Below the pieces are notes generated by a model. The model saw only the letters and a program-made list of their open reading frames with translations. It was not told the DNA's origin and searched no databases. Shown piece by piece: positions 52,314 through 60,418 of a stretch of DNA of 64,000 nt. The stretch spans positions 72,437 through 136,436 of the forward strand of contig CBFIDA010000002.1 in NCBI GenBank assembly GCA_965661085.1, in the 5' to 3' direction. How positions within the stretch are numbered: the stretch's first letter is position 1; each line of letters starts with the position of its first letter. The position numbers were made by a program, and so were the translations under genes. The stretch comes from CBFIDA01 sp965661085. GTDB taxonomy: Bacteria; Pseudomonadota; Gammaproteobacteria; Comchoanobacterales; Comchoanobacteraceae.

Positions 52314-53057
52314 ATGTTGAAAATGGGTCAGGCTTATGTATTGGCATGGATGGGAATGTTGTTGGTGGGCTGTCATGCCTTTGATCCGGACGATACGCAA
52401 CCTTATGCCAGTCTGACGGCCAAACAGCTGTATGCGCAGGCCAAAACGCAGCAACACGAAAAAAATTACAATGAAGCCATCAAGCAGTATCGTGCACTTC
52501 AAACCCTTTATCCAACCACATCTTATACCAAGCAAGCCTTGCTCAACCTCATAGAGGTCAATTACTTGGCCAAAAACGAAGATGCAGCCATCAGCGCGAT
52601 CGAAGATTATGTGCGGTTATATCCAACAGGCCAAGGCACTGCGTATGCCTATTTCATGCTGGGTATGATCAAAGTCAACATGCATGGCAGTTGGTTTCAA
52701 AGGCACCTCAACGTTCCAGCAGAAAAATACGACATGGAAGGGTTGGACGATGCCTTCAATGCATTTGATCACGTGGTGCGGCATTTCCCAACTTCGCGCT
52801 ATGCAGGGCAAGCCACCAAAATGATGCAACAACTGCGTATGGCCAAAGCACAACACGAACTTGAAACGGCACAGTATTATCTCAAGCAAGATGCTTACAT
52901 TGCTGCCATCAATCGGGCGCGCCAGGCCATTGCTCTAGACCGATCACGTAACATGCAACAACAGGCTTATCAAATCATGTTGACATGCTATCGACATTTG
53001 GAAGACCCTGTCATGATTAAGAAGGTGCAGCACTTGTTGCGCACTTTGCGGCATTGA
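52314..53057 (+). CDS. bamD: Outer-membrane assembly lipoprotein BamD
   Basis: Essential lipoprotein of the BAM complex. 247 residues. A lipoprotein signal ends in LLVGC with the lipidated cysteine at residue 20. Five TPR units follow (AKTQQHEKNYNEAIKQYRAL, IEDYVRLYPTG, FDHVVRHFPTSRYAGQA). The ATG at 52314 gives a normal lipoprotein signal and has GGAG before it; longer starts do not. Convergent with the Mth938-like gene, ten bases apart. Confidence 0.95.
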   Translation: MLKMGQAYVLAWMGMLLVGCHAFDPDDTQPYASLTAKQLYAQAKTQQHEKNYNEAIKQYRALQTLYPTTSYTKQALLNLIEVNYLAKNEDAAISAIEDYVRLYPTGQGTAYAYFMLGMIKVNMHGSWFQRHLNVPAEKYDMEGLDDAFNAFDHVVRHFPTSRYAGQATKMMQQLRMAKAQHELETAQYYLKQDAYIAAINRARQAIALDRSRNMQQQAYQIMLTCYRHLEDPVMIKKVQHLLRTLRH

Positions 53058-53066
53058 AGCCAAGGA

Positions 53067-53522
53067 TCATGCGCAATTTGGGTCGGTTGAATCGGTTTGG
53101 GCATCAAAGAACAACATGAAGCCAATGTCCGGCTGGGCATGGGCGATGAGAGAGAAGGTGTAACACAGTGCTTGATTGTGCATGGTTTCAATATGCAAAT
53201 CATGGTTGTCAGCCAGTTGCTTCAGGGTGGGCGTAGGCCAACGATGTGTGTTGCCTGTGCCCATTAAAATGTGTTGATGCCCCATTGCTTTGATGCGCAT
53301 CAGATCATCTGCATGGATGTCTTCAAAGCTTGAGGATTTCAAATCGGTCAAACATGTTTGATGATTGAGAAAGAGGGGACTATGGTATTGGGTCTCACCA
53401 ATGACCACATGATCTTCAGCAATGGATGTGATGACCCATGGTGCATTGTTGGGTTCAAATTGAAATTGCATGGCGGTCTCGGCAAGGTACTCAATTTCAT
53501 CATACCGCAGCAGCGTAACCAT
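53067..53522 (-). CDS. Mth938-domain (DUF498) protein
   Basis: 151 residues from the ATG at 53522. HILMGTGNTHRWPTPTLKQL and TMHNQALCYTFSLIAH correspond to the GTG...P and terminal T-x-A-CRT-x-N-like segments of the Mth938/NDUFAF3 family. A role in membrane-complex assembly is known for the mitochondrial relative; the bacterial function is unclear. The frame is open to 53867, but that extension crosses the pepN start. Confidence 0.72.
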   Translation of the reverse strand: MVTLLRYDEIEYLAETAMQFQFEPNNAPWVITSIAEDHVVIGETQYHSPLFLNHQTCLTDLKSSSFEDIHADDLMRIKAMGHQHILMGTGNTHRWPTPTLKQLADNHDLHIETMHNQALCYTFSLIAHAQPDIGFMLFFDAQTDSTDPNCA

Positions 53523-53557
53523 GCCAAGATACACAGGGCGTGCCAACCCAATAAATC

Positions 53558-53586
53558 TTGGCAAAATGTTACAACTGCTGTACCAT
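53558..53586 (+). promoter_or_regulatory. Promoter of pepN
   Basis: TTGGCA (53558-53563), 17-base spacer, TACCAT (53581-53586). Confidence 0.6.
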
Positions 53587-53621
53587 GAGGCAACAAAAAC
53601 TGTTGATGCATGGAGGATGTT

Positions 53622-56297
53622 ATGACAGATCTTGCCCCACAAACCAAGTACCTCAAGGACTATACGCCAAGTGCATTTGCCATTCAAAAAACTGCGCTGT
53701 GGTTTGAGTTGGGAGAGTGTCTGACCACCGTCAAATCGCGCTTGGAAATCGAGCGTCAGGGTGCTGCCGATGCGCCACTGGTTTTGGATGGTGAAGACAT
53801 GCGTCTGGTTGAGTTGTCCATCGATGGTACGTCTTTGATGACGGACCAATTCAGCATTTCTGACCACAACTTGACCATCGATGTGGTGCCCGATCGTTTT
53901 GTGCTTGAAATTGAAGTTGAAATCAACCCAGGCGCCAACAAATCGCTCAGTGGTTTGTATGCGTCACATGGCAATTATTGTACACAATGCGAATCCCATG
54001 GGTTCAGACGCATCACGTATTTTCTGGATCGGCCCGATGTCATGAGTGTGTTCACCACCACCATCACTGCAGATGTCGCATCATTCCCACATTTGTTGAG
54101 CAACGGCAATTGTATTGATCAGGGTGATTTGCCTGGTGGGCGGCACTGGGTGAAATGGCATGATCCTTCACGTAAGCCCAGTTATCTTTTTGCATTGGTG
54201 GCAGGACATTTTGAAGTCTTGACGGACACCTTTCAGACTTGTGATGGCCGTACTGTGGCATTGGCGCTGTACGTTGAAGAAGGCAAAATTTCGCAGGCAG
54301 GTTTTGCCATGTCATGCCTTAAAAAATCGATGAAATGGGACGAAGAGCGCTATCATCGTGTGTACGATTTGGACAACTACATGATTGTTGCTGTGAGTGA
54401 TTTCAACTTTGGCGCCATGGAGAATAAAGGTCTGAATGTGTTCAATGATCGTTATATTTTGGCCAAAGGCGATACTGCAACCGACCATGATTTTTTAGGG
54501 GTGGATGTGGTCATTGCCCATGAGTATTTCCACAATTGGTCAGGCAATCGTGTGACCTTAAGGGATTGGTTTCAACTCAGCTTGAAAGAAGGTCTGACGG
54601 TGTATCGCGAACAAAAGTATACCGAAGCCATTGGCATCAAAGAAGCGGTGCGATTGGGTCAGGCCAAGATCATTGAAACAGCGCAGTTCAAGGAAGATGC
54701 TGGACCCATGGCGCACCCAATTCGGCCATCGTCCTACATTGACATGAACAATTTTTATACAGTGACCGTTTACAACAAAGGGGCCGAGGTGGTCCGTATG
54801 CTTGAAACTTTGTTGGGTGAAGAGGCCTTTGGTAACGCATTGGATGTGTATTTTGAGCGCTTCGATGGCCAGGCTGTGACCACCCAAGATTTTGTCGATG
54901 TCATGGCCGATTCATCTGGTGTGGATCTCAAACAGTTTCGACTTTGGTACGATCAAGCTGGCACGCCGGAAGTCAAAGTACAAACCCACTATGATGCTGA
55001 AACACAATGTCTACGGATCGATTTCAGCCAAGAGACCAAGCCCACGCACGGTCAAGCCATTAAAGTTGATTTGCCCATACCTTTGCTGTGTCGCCTTCAC
55101 GATTCGGAAGGCGCAGTGATGTCGGTGCAACCACAAGATGCACTGACACTGAAGTCTGATGGTCAATGGCTGTTCACCTTGAAAAAGAGCCATGCACAAT
55201 TGGTCTTTGAGGGCATCAAAAGACACCCCATTGTGTCGTGTTTGGAATCGTTTTCTGCACCCGTGCGCCTGCATCATGAGATGTCGATGCAGGATCGGTG
55301 TGTGTTGGCCAGGCATGCAGAAGATGGCTATCAACAACGTCATCAAATGATGCGATTGTATCTGGCATGCATTGAAAAATTGCTTGCCTGTGATCATGCC
55401 GACAAATTTCCAATACTCGATGATGCACTGGTTGATGCATTTGAATATTTGTTGATGCACCCAGAGATGGATCCATTGTTGATCAAAGAGATCATTGAAA
55501 TACCATCAGATGGTTATTTGCTGGAATGTTTGCCAGGCACCGATCTCACCAAATTGTGTGCTGCAGGCCAGTATTTGCGGGCACAGTTGGCAACACGATT
55601 GCAGGATGCATTGCAGCAGCGTTATCATGCTTTGGCACCCAATGTGCCGTATCAGTATGCACTCATGGAAGTGTCCAAACGTGCTCTCCGACATTACTGC
55701 TTGTTCTTGCTGAATATGCTGGACGATCGGACCTACACTCAAAAAGCTGTCGATCAGTATAAAATTGCCGACAACATGACCGATCGCATGGGGGCCATTT
55801 CAGCATTGTTACAGCGTTCAACGCCGGAGTTGGACACAGTGTTACAGGATTTCTTTGATCGCTATCAGCATGATCCATTGGTCGTTGACAAATGGTTTTC
55901 AGTGCAGGCCTGTGCCAGAGGCGAAGATGCTTTGGCGCGTGTACAGAAGCTGACACAACACGAAGCCTTTGATCTGATGAATCCCAATCGAGTTCGTGCG
56001 TTGATTGGTGTGTTTTCTCAAACCAACCTGTCCGCATTTCATCGAGAAGATGGTGCGGGCTACGCCTTTCTTGCCAAAAAGATTGATCAAATCCAATCAT
56101 TTAATCCTCAACTTGCTGCAAGGATGTTGACTCCCTTTCTGTATTGGAATCGCTTTGACCCCAAAAGACAGCAGTTGATGCTCGCACAATTGCGCACCAT
56201 GTTGCAAAATCATCCTAAAAAGAATGTCTTTGAATTGTTGACCCGAGCACTTGCGGATGCCCCCACCGAAGATGCTGCCGAGGATCACGTTACTTGA
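53622..56297 (+). CDS. pepN: Aminopeptidase N
   Basis: Zinc M1 aminopeptidase, cytoplasmic, removes N-terminal residues in peptide turnover. 891 residues, family length. GAMENKGLNVF is the substrate-recognition motif. HEYFHNWSGNRV followed 18 residues later by LKEGLTVYRE gives the HEXXH-18-E zinc site. The helical C-terminal domain is complete. The ATG at 53622 follows GGAGG by five bases; the ATG at 53610 overlaps that ribosome site. The end overlaps convergent ubiG by eight bases. Confidence 0.97.
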   Translation: MTDLAPQTKYLKDYTPSAFAIQKTALWFELGECLTTVKSRLEIERQGAADAPLVLDGEDMRLVELSIDGTSLMTDQFSISDHNLTIDVVPDRFVLEIEVEINPGANKSLSGLYASHGNYCTQCESHGFRRITYFLDRPDVMSVFTTTITADVASFPHLLSNGNCIDQGDLPGGRHWVKWHDPSRKPSYLFALVAGHFEVLTDTFQTCDGRTVALALYVEEGKISQAGFAMSCLKKSMKWDEERYHRVYDLDNYMIVAVSDFNFGAMENKGLNVFNDRYILAKGDTATDHDFLGVDVVIAHEYFHNWSGNRVTLRDWFQLSLKEGLTVYREQKYTEAIGIKEAVRLGQAKIIETAQFKEDAGPMAHPIRPSSYIDMNNFYTVTVYNKGAEVVRMLETLLGEEAFGNALDVYFERFDGQAVTTQDFVDVMADSSGVDLKQFRLWYDQAGTPEVKVQTHYDAETQCLRIDFSQETKPTHGQAIKVDLPIPLLCRLHDSEGAVMSVQPQDALTLKSDGQWLFTLKKSHAQLVFEGIKRHPIVSCLESFSAPVRLHHEMSMQDRCVLARHAEDGYQQRHQMMRLYLACIEKLLACDHADKFPILDDALVDAFEYLLMHPEMDPLLIKEIIEIPSDGYLLECLPGTDLTKLCAAGQYLRAQLATRLQDALQQRYHALAPNVPYQYALMEVSKRALRHYCLFLLNMLDDRTYTQKAVDQYKIADNMTDRMGAISALLQRSTPELDTVLQDFFDRYQHDPLVVDKWFSVQACARGEDALARVQKLTQHEAFDLMNPNRVRALIGVFSQTNLSAFHREDGAGYAFLAKKIDQIQSFNPQLAARMLTPFLYWNRFDPKRQQLMLAQLRTMLQNHPKKNVFELLTRALADAPTEDAAEDHVT

Positions 56298-56997
56298 TGG
56301 GTGTGGCCAATTTTTGCAAACAAAGTATATAATTGTTGCCCAGATGTGTTGTGGTCTTGCATTGCTGGTTGAGTGGATTATAGCGCAACCCTTTGATGCT
56401 GAGGCAAGCATGGTTGTTTTGGCGGGCCCATTGCATGATGCGTGAGGGCTTGACAAAGCCTCTGTACTGATGTGTGCCTTTGGGAATGAGCTTGAGCACA
56501 TGCTCTGCCATCAAAATGGTTTCAAAGTAGGCTTGCCAGGTGGCATTGATGGTGGAGACAAACAACAGACCACCCGGTTTAAGATGGTGGGCACAATGTG
56601 ATAAAAGTGTCATGGGGTGTGCCACGTGCTCGATGACCTCAAGACATGTGATGGCCGAAAATTGTTCTGATGAGAAAAGAGGGCTGTCTTGATGCAAGGC
56701 ACCGCAGTGATAGGCGATGTCAAGATTGCTGAGCGCAGCATGTTTTTTTGCAATATGAATGAGATTTTCAGACACATCGATGCCCGTCACATTGTGACCT
56801 TGTTCAGCCAGAGCTTCTGTTAAAATACCTGCACCACATCCCACATCCAATAGGGGGCCACGCATCGTGTGGTCATCAAGATGTGTGGTGATGAAGGTGA
56901 CGCGTGTTGGGTTGATGTGATGAAGGGTGCGCATGGGACCATTAGGGTCCCACCATTGATGTGCCAATGCGCCAAAATCATGTGCTTGTGATGACAT
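56290..56997 (-). CDS. ubiG: Ubiquinone biosynthesis O-methyltransferase UbiG
   Basis: Performs both O-methylations of ubiquinone synthesis. 235 residues. FGALAHQWWDPNGPMRTLHHINPTR is spread over the family N terminus, VGCGAGILTEALAEQGHNV is motif I and ITCLEVIEHV the post-II segment. The ATG at 56997 has AGGAG before it; 57015 is an alternative. It supplies the quinone used by the succinate dehydrogenase above. Confidence 0.94.
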   Translation of the reverse strand: MSSQAHDFGALAHQWWDPNGPMRTLHHINPTRVTFITTHLDDHTMRGPLLDVGCGAGILTEALAEQGHNVTGIDVSENLIHIAKKHAALSNLDIAYHCGALHQDSPLFSSEQFSAITCLEVIEHVAHPMTLLSHCAHHLKPGGLLFVSTINATWQAYFETILMAEHVLKLIPKGTHQYRGFVKPSRIMQWARQNNHACLSIKGLRYNPLNQQCKTTTHLGNNYILCLQKLATPIK

Positions 56998-57038
56998 CGG
57001 TGCTCCTGTGTGCATGTGGACAAAAACAGTTGTGCGGG

Positions 57039-57416
57039 TTAGGTGGCGTGCCCTGAGATATTGAGATGCATGGTGGCGTCGACGACTTCAAGTGTATAGC
57101 GCCAGGCGTCGTCAATTTGTGTTTGACACGCATTTGCTTTGACCAAAGTTTGAAGATGATGCAGGGTTGCCTCAAGTCGCGGTACGCCACAGTACAAAAC
57201 AGCGCCATACATTTTATGCAGTTGGGCACGTAGTCCAGCATGCGCAGGATTGTTGTAAGCAGAATACAGTGCTTTTTTGTCATCAGGCAGGGCCTGTTGC
57301 AGCATGGCAAACAACTCACGTGCCAAGGCATCTTGCGCATTGACACGTTCTAGGGCCAATGCATGGTCATAAATGGGCAAATGGTCAAATTTTATCGCAG
57401 TTGACAACTCAAGCAT
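57039..57416 (-). CDS. Stand-alone BarA/LetS-type Hpt domain
   Basis: 125 residues. LHKMYGAVLYCGVPRLEATL matches the phosphotransfer (Hpt) helix of BarA/LetS hybrid kinases, where the histidine before K-x-x-G is phosphorylated. The remainder forms the four-helix bundle. No kinase or receiver domain is attached and no further frame continues it. Starts at the ATG at 57416, eight bases after GGAAG, and lies upstream of ubiG on the same strand. The Hpt call is from motif resemblance; an inactive remnant is also possible. Confidence 0.65.
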   Translation of the reverse strand: MLELSTAIKFDHLPIYDHALALERVNAQDALARELFAMLQQALPDDKKALYSAYNNPAHAGLRAQLHKMYGAVLYCGVPRLEATLHHLQTLVKANACQTQIDDAWRYTLEVVDATMHLNISGHAT

Positions 57417-57548
57417 AAGCAAAACTTCCACTGTTTTTTTTAGCTTAACACACAATTGATATCAGGTCGAATTGGTTTTTGGTACTCAAGGCAACAGCCC
57501 AGGCTGACTGGGGATGCGTTTTAAGGGAATAAATTCTTTCTGCCAGAA

Positions 57549-58040
57549 TTAAATGTTGCCCCAGTTTGGATTCTTGAGTTTTAATGATTTTTTATCATAA
57601 AGCTTCATTTTGCACGGTATGGCTGTTCGTGCTGGCACCACCGCGCTCTTTTCGCCAGACATGCGCATCAGTACAGTTTTGTCACCTGAATCGATTTTTA
57701 CATAATGAACGGATTGTTTGGTTTCGTATATGTATTGATGATTTTTGTCATCACGAAAAAATTCTTCTAATTTACCGTCCTGGTTGAAAAAAATCGCCGG
57801 GTTCTATCATTTCCATCAATCTCTTCATTTTGAGGATGAATGTTTTATCGTTCAGCTCAATCTTAGAGGGGAGGGCATTTTGCTTAGGACCAAAAGCTCG
57901 ATAAACGACAAAGCCGATGACTGCAGTCAGGGCCACAGCAATGCCAACCCATACCAGAGGATTGACGGCAGCGAAAAACGCTAGGGTTGATTTAAAAAAG
58001 TTAAAGATGAAGTTAAGATGTTTGTCATGAATGTAGGCAT
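57549..58040 (-). pseudogene. Frameshifted copy A of an N-terminally anchored protein family
   Basis: Starts with ATG at 58040 (MPTFMTNILT) behind a strong promoter. The A3 run at 57993-57991 has one base fewer than the A4 of copy B, so the frame ends after 19 residues. Adding the base restores the membrane segment NPLVWVGIAVALTAVIGFVV, shared with copy B. A second frameshift lies in the T7 run at 57793-57787. With one T removed, the frame continues GKLEEFFRDDKNHQYIYE and on to a TAA at 57549, giving about 160 residues. FILKMKRLME and VLMRMSGEKS resemble the third member at 59.7-60.4 kb. Two indels suggest a pseudogene; sequencing error is not excluded. Confidence 0.7.
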
Positions 58041-58231
58041 GTTTTTCTTTTTTTTTATTGGATTCTAATCTTAACAAAAGCAGATCCTAATGTCAAGCGT
58101 TTGTTGTGGTGTAATTGTTTTTTCAAGCGCTTATGTTCAAATCAGTGAAAGCAAGGTCAATGATGAGAGCGGACAACGATTTATGCGGGGCTGCTGCTCA
58201 TCTCACACATGCTTTTATTTGAGGTGAAGCA
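57893..58231. repeat. Tandem duplication, copy A
   Basis: About 340 bases nearly identical to 58861-59203. Contains the 3' half of the membrane-anchor coding sequence (on the minus strand), the start region, the promoter, and about 140 bases upstream of it. Differences are scattered substitutions and short homopolymer indels. Confidence 0.92.
58068..58096 (-). promoter_or_regulatory. Strong promoter of copy A
   Basis: Minus strand: perfect TTGACA (58096-58091), 17-base spacer, TAAGAT (58073-58068). Confidence 0.75.
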
Positions 58232-58292
58232 CTATGATCGGAGGTCTTGTCGATGATTGATGTTGAGGAGCATGATGTATCAAGCTGCACAC

Positions 58293-58326
58293 AAAAAACC
58301 TAGGGGCCACTGTTGTAGCCCCTAGG
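58293..58326 (-). terminator. Rho-independent terminator of copy B
   Basis: Minus strand: CCTAGGGGC pairs with GCCCCTAGG (9-base perfect stem, 10-base loop), followed directly by TTTTTT. Confidence 0.85.
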
Positions 58327-58334
58327 ATATCAGA

Positions 58335-58352
58335 GTGACCTCTACAGGTCAC
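58335..58352 (-). other. Second stable hairpin before the copy B terminator
   Basis: GTGACCT / AGGTCAC, perfect 7-base stem with a 4-base loop, placed between the stop codon and the terminator. It may protect the mRNA 3' end or act as a backup terminator. Confidence 0.6.
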
Positions 58353-58376
58353 GTACTTTGGTTGCATCATCTGTTT

Positions 58377-59009
58377 TTATGAGTGTGATTGGCTTTTAGT
58401 CTTTGATATAGCGCGCTCAAACTGTTGATCGTATTTAGTGTTGCGGCCTGTATCCCTAGACCTCTTCTTACCAATGGACCGAAGTTTTAATGCTGTTAAT
58501 GTTCCATTATCGTCTACACTCATCATTGGAGCAGCTGATAACGTTTGTCCATCAACCTTCAACAAATATCTCGGTTGTGAATGGGATTTAGTACGAACAT
58601 AACGTGCAATCTTAGAGATGAGATCTAGGAATTGTTGAAGACGAGGATCATTCATAAAAATTCTTTTATCTTTAGTGGGATGTTGTGATTTTTCTCTGAT
58701 GGTGAGAAGAAGCATGTTGAATAATTTAATATCATTTTTATTTGGTCCATGATCATGCTTGTCCTTACCATTGCGAGGGTTTGAGCCTGCTCCTGCTTCA
58801 TTCAAATCATTTGCCTTGTGTCTCTCTGATTGGGCATCTGAAGAATTCGAGCTGGGGCTTAAAGCTCGATAAACGACAAAGCCGATGACTGCAGTCAGGG
58901 CCACAGCAATGCCAACCCATACCAGAGGATTGACGGCAGCGAGAAACGCTAGGGTTGATTTTAAAAAAGTTAAAGTTGCAGTTAAGATGTTTGTCATGAA
59001 TGTAGGCAT
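58377..59009 (-). CDS. N-terminally anchored protein of unknown family, copy B (intact)
   Basis: 210 residues from MPTFMTNILTATLTFLKS at 59009. One hydrophobic segment at about 25-48 (NPLVWVGIAVALTAVIGFVV) is followed by a long polar linker rich in Ser, Asn, Lys and His (about 50-100). A C-terminal soluble part contains FMNDPRLQQFLDLISKIARY and YLLKVDGQTLSAAP, and the tail is basic. No family recognised. Its promoter and anchor are duplicated in copy A. The third relative lies at 59.7-60.4 kb. The usual ribosome site is weak (AAAGAG). Own promoter and terminator indicate a single-gene transcript. Confidence 0.75.
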   Translation of the reverse strand: MPTFMTNILTATLTFLKSTLAFLAAVNPLVWVGIAVALTAVIGFVVYRALSPSSNSSDAQSERHKANDLNEAGAGSNPRNGKDKHDHGPNKNDIKLFNMLLLTIREKSQHPTKDKRIFMNDPRLQQFLDLISKIARYVRTKSHSQPRYLLKVDGQTLSAAPMMSVDDNGTLTALKLRSIGKKRSRDTGRNTKYDQQFERAISKTKSQSHS

Positions 59010-59203
59010 GTTTTTCTCTTTGTTTTTATGAGATTTTAATCTTAACGAAAGCAGATCCACATGTCAAGCGTTTGTTGTGGTGTAATTGTTTTTTTCAATC
59101 ACTTATGTTGAAATCAGCGAAAGCAAGGTCAATGATGAGAGCGGACAACGATTTATGCGGGGCTGCTGCTCATCTCACATATGCTTTTATTTGAGGTGAA
59201 GCA
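58861..59203. repeat. Tandem duplication, copy B
   Basis: About 343 bases, the partner of 57893-58231; same orientation, roughly 970 bases apart. Includes the sequence GAGGTGAAGCA at its right end, after which the copies diverge. Confidence 0.92.
59039..59067 (-). promoter_or_regulatory. Strong promoter of copy B
   Basis: Minus strand: TTGACA (59067-59062), 17-base spacer, TAAGAT (59044-59039); same elements as in copy A. Confidence 0.75.
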
Positions 59204-59204
59204 T

Positions 59205-59342
59205 ATGCCATCTATGCGCTCCAGCAACGGGGGAATGGGCGCGTATGAAATCTTACACGAGATAATAAAAGCCCCTCAATTGATTGAAAAGCATGACTTT
59301 GGTGCTGGTTGGCATGTTTTGTGTGAGTCGGTTTGTCCATGA
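59205..59342 (+). CDS. Possible small protein next to the duplication
   Basis: A 45-codon plus-strand frame (MPSMRSSNGGMGAYEILHEI...) with GAGG eight bases before the ATG. The ribosome site belongs to the duplicated segment; in copy A the corresponding frame stops after eight codons. It may be a gene remnant or a chance frame. Confidence 0.3.
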   Translation: MPSMRSSNGGMGAYEILHEIIKAPQLIEKHDFGAGWHVLCESVCP

Positions 59343-59689
59343 TGTTCATTTTGCCCATCATGAAAGGTCTCACCATGACATAACGCTTTGAGGACAACCT
59401 TTGTCTTGAGGTGCGTGTCTGGTCTATAGGATCTGGATGAAGACAGAGTGTGACAGCGCAGTCATCATATCAATGTTGATGGCATGTCTTAAGTGTTGAC
59501 TCTTTATATCTTCATCTTTTTTCACGCAAAGTAAGCATTGAAATGCTGGAGTCTCAGTTTTTTGCCAGGATGGACGCGGCACCCATCAGAAGTATTCATT
59601 GCAGATGAAGCACGCTGTTGATTTTTCATTATATATTCAGAAATTTCTTCAGGGCGCATCAGATTGATGGCGTTGTGACGCCTGACTTT
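59343..59689. other. Non-coding stretch downstream of pseudogene C
   Basis: No gene supported. A short hairpin GGCGT-TGTG-ACGCC lies at 59669-59682, just past the end of pseudogene C. Otherwise I see nothing. Confidence 0.4.
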
Positions 59690-60396
59690 TCAAGACTTCG
59701 TGTTTGTTAGATTTGCAACATGGCTGCGAAATGCCTGATTGGCACCCTTGCCTGTTCCTTGGTTCTGAAACGCCATGATGCATTCGGTATAAGACTTGTT
59801 GTCAGAACAGGGCATGATTTTGATGCGGGGGGGATCCTTTTTTTTCACCATTGTCACCATGAAGCTAGGGCTTTCGCCTATAACATGGATGGCTGGTTGG
59901 GGATTTGTTCGACGTATTGTTTTTGTGAACTTAAGGTTTTCGAAGTCAAACTTTGGGAGAATTTTTCTTAGAACACTTATGTCCAACTTGAATTTTATTC
60001 TTGCAAATTAGTGATAGGTATCGATAAATTTTTTGATGGTAAGAATAAATTTCTTTGTTAGAACAAGTTTGCCATTGGGTTGTGCGGTGCGATTTTTTTG
60101 TGCTTCTTTCTCATCTTGCCATTCAATTTTTTTCTGTCTGATGGTCCTGCAACACGTTTCTTTTTTCTACTAGGTGGTGGTGTTCCTAAAAGTTTGTCAA
60201 CAGGCTTGGGATCATGAGTGGCTTCTGATGCAATTTTGCTTTCGCTTGTATCATAGTCGGTGGTTGGTTTCTCTGTATTGTCACCTGAGTCTCCATATGC
60301 CCACCAATATAGTACCAACAGTGTGATGACAGTGGCGATTATCAATGCGCTGTACTAGAAGGTTGGGTTGTAAATGAAGGCTGGGATGAATGACAT
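59690..60396 (-). pseudogene. Broken third member (C) of the anchored-protein family
   Basis: An ATG at 60396, with AGGA nine bases upstream and 22 bases after the sohB stop, opens MSFIPAFIYNPTF. A TAG (60357-60355) is followed in frame by a membrane helix (LIIATVITLLVLYWW) and a long linker (about 90 residues to NLF). One base added in the A7 run at 60099-60093 continues the frame as GKLVLTKKFILTIKKFIDTY. After a TAA at 60010-60008 it runs on as FARIKFKLDISVLRKILPKF to a stop at 59690. FILTIKKFID and FMVTMVKKKD parallel FILKMKRLME and VLMRMSGEKS of copy A. Two stops and one frameshift mark it as a pseudogene. Confidence 0.65.
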
Positions 60397-60418
60397 GAGG
60401 CAATCCTATTGAGTTGAA

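Noticed and set aside
53523..53867. 266-residue version of the Mth938-domain protein
   Set aside because: The extension runs through the pepN promoter and coding start and has no family similarity; the domain begins near the ATG at 53522.
57584..57787. Plus-strand 67-codon frame
   Set aside because: It is the shadow of the C-terminal part of frameshifted copy A on the minus strand.
57893..59203. CRISPR array or transposon ends
   Set aside because: There are only two long copies in direct orientation, no short regular repeats, no transposase and no terminal inverted repeats; it is a tandem gene duplication.
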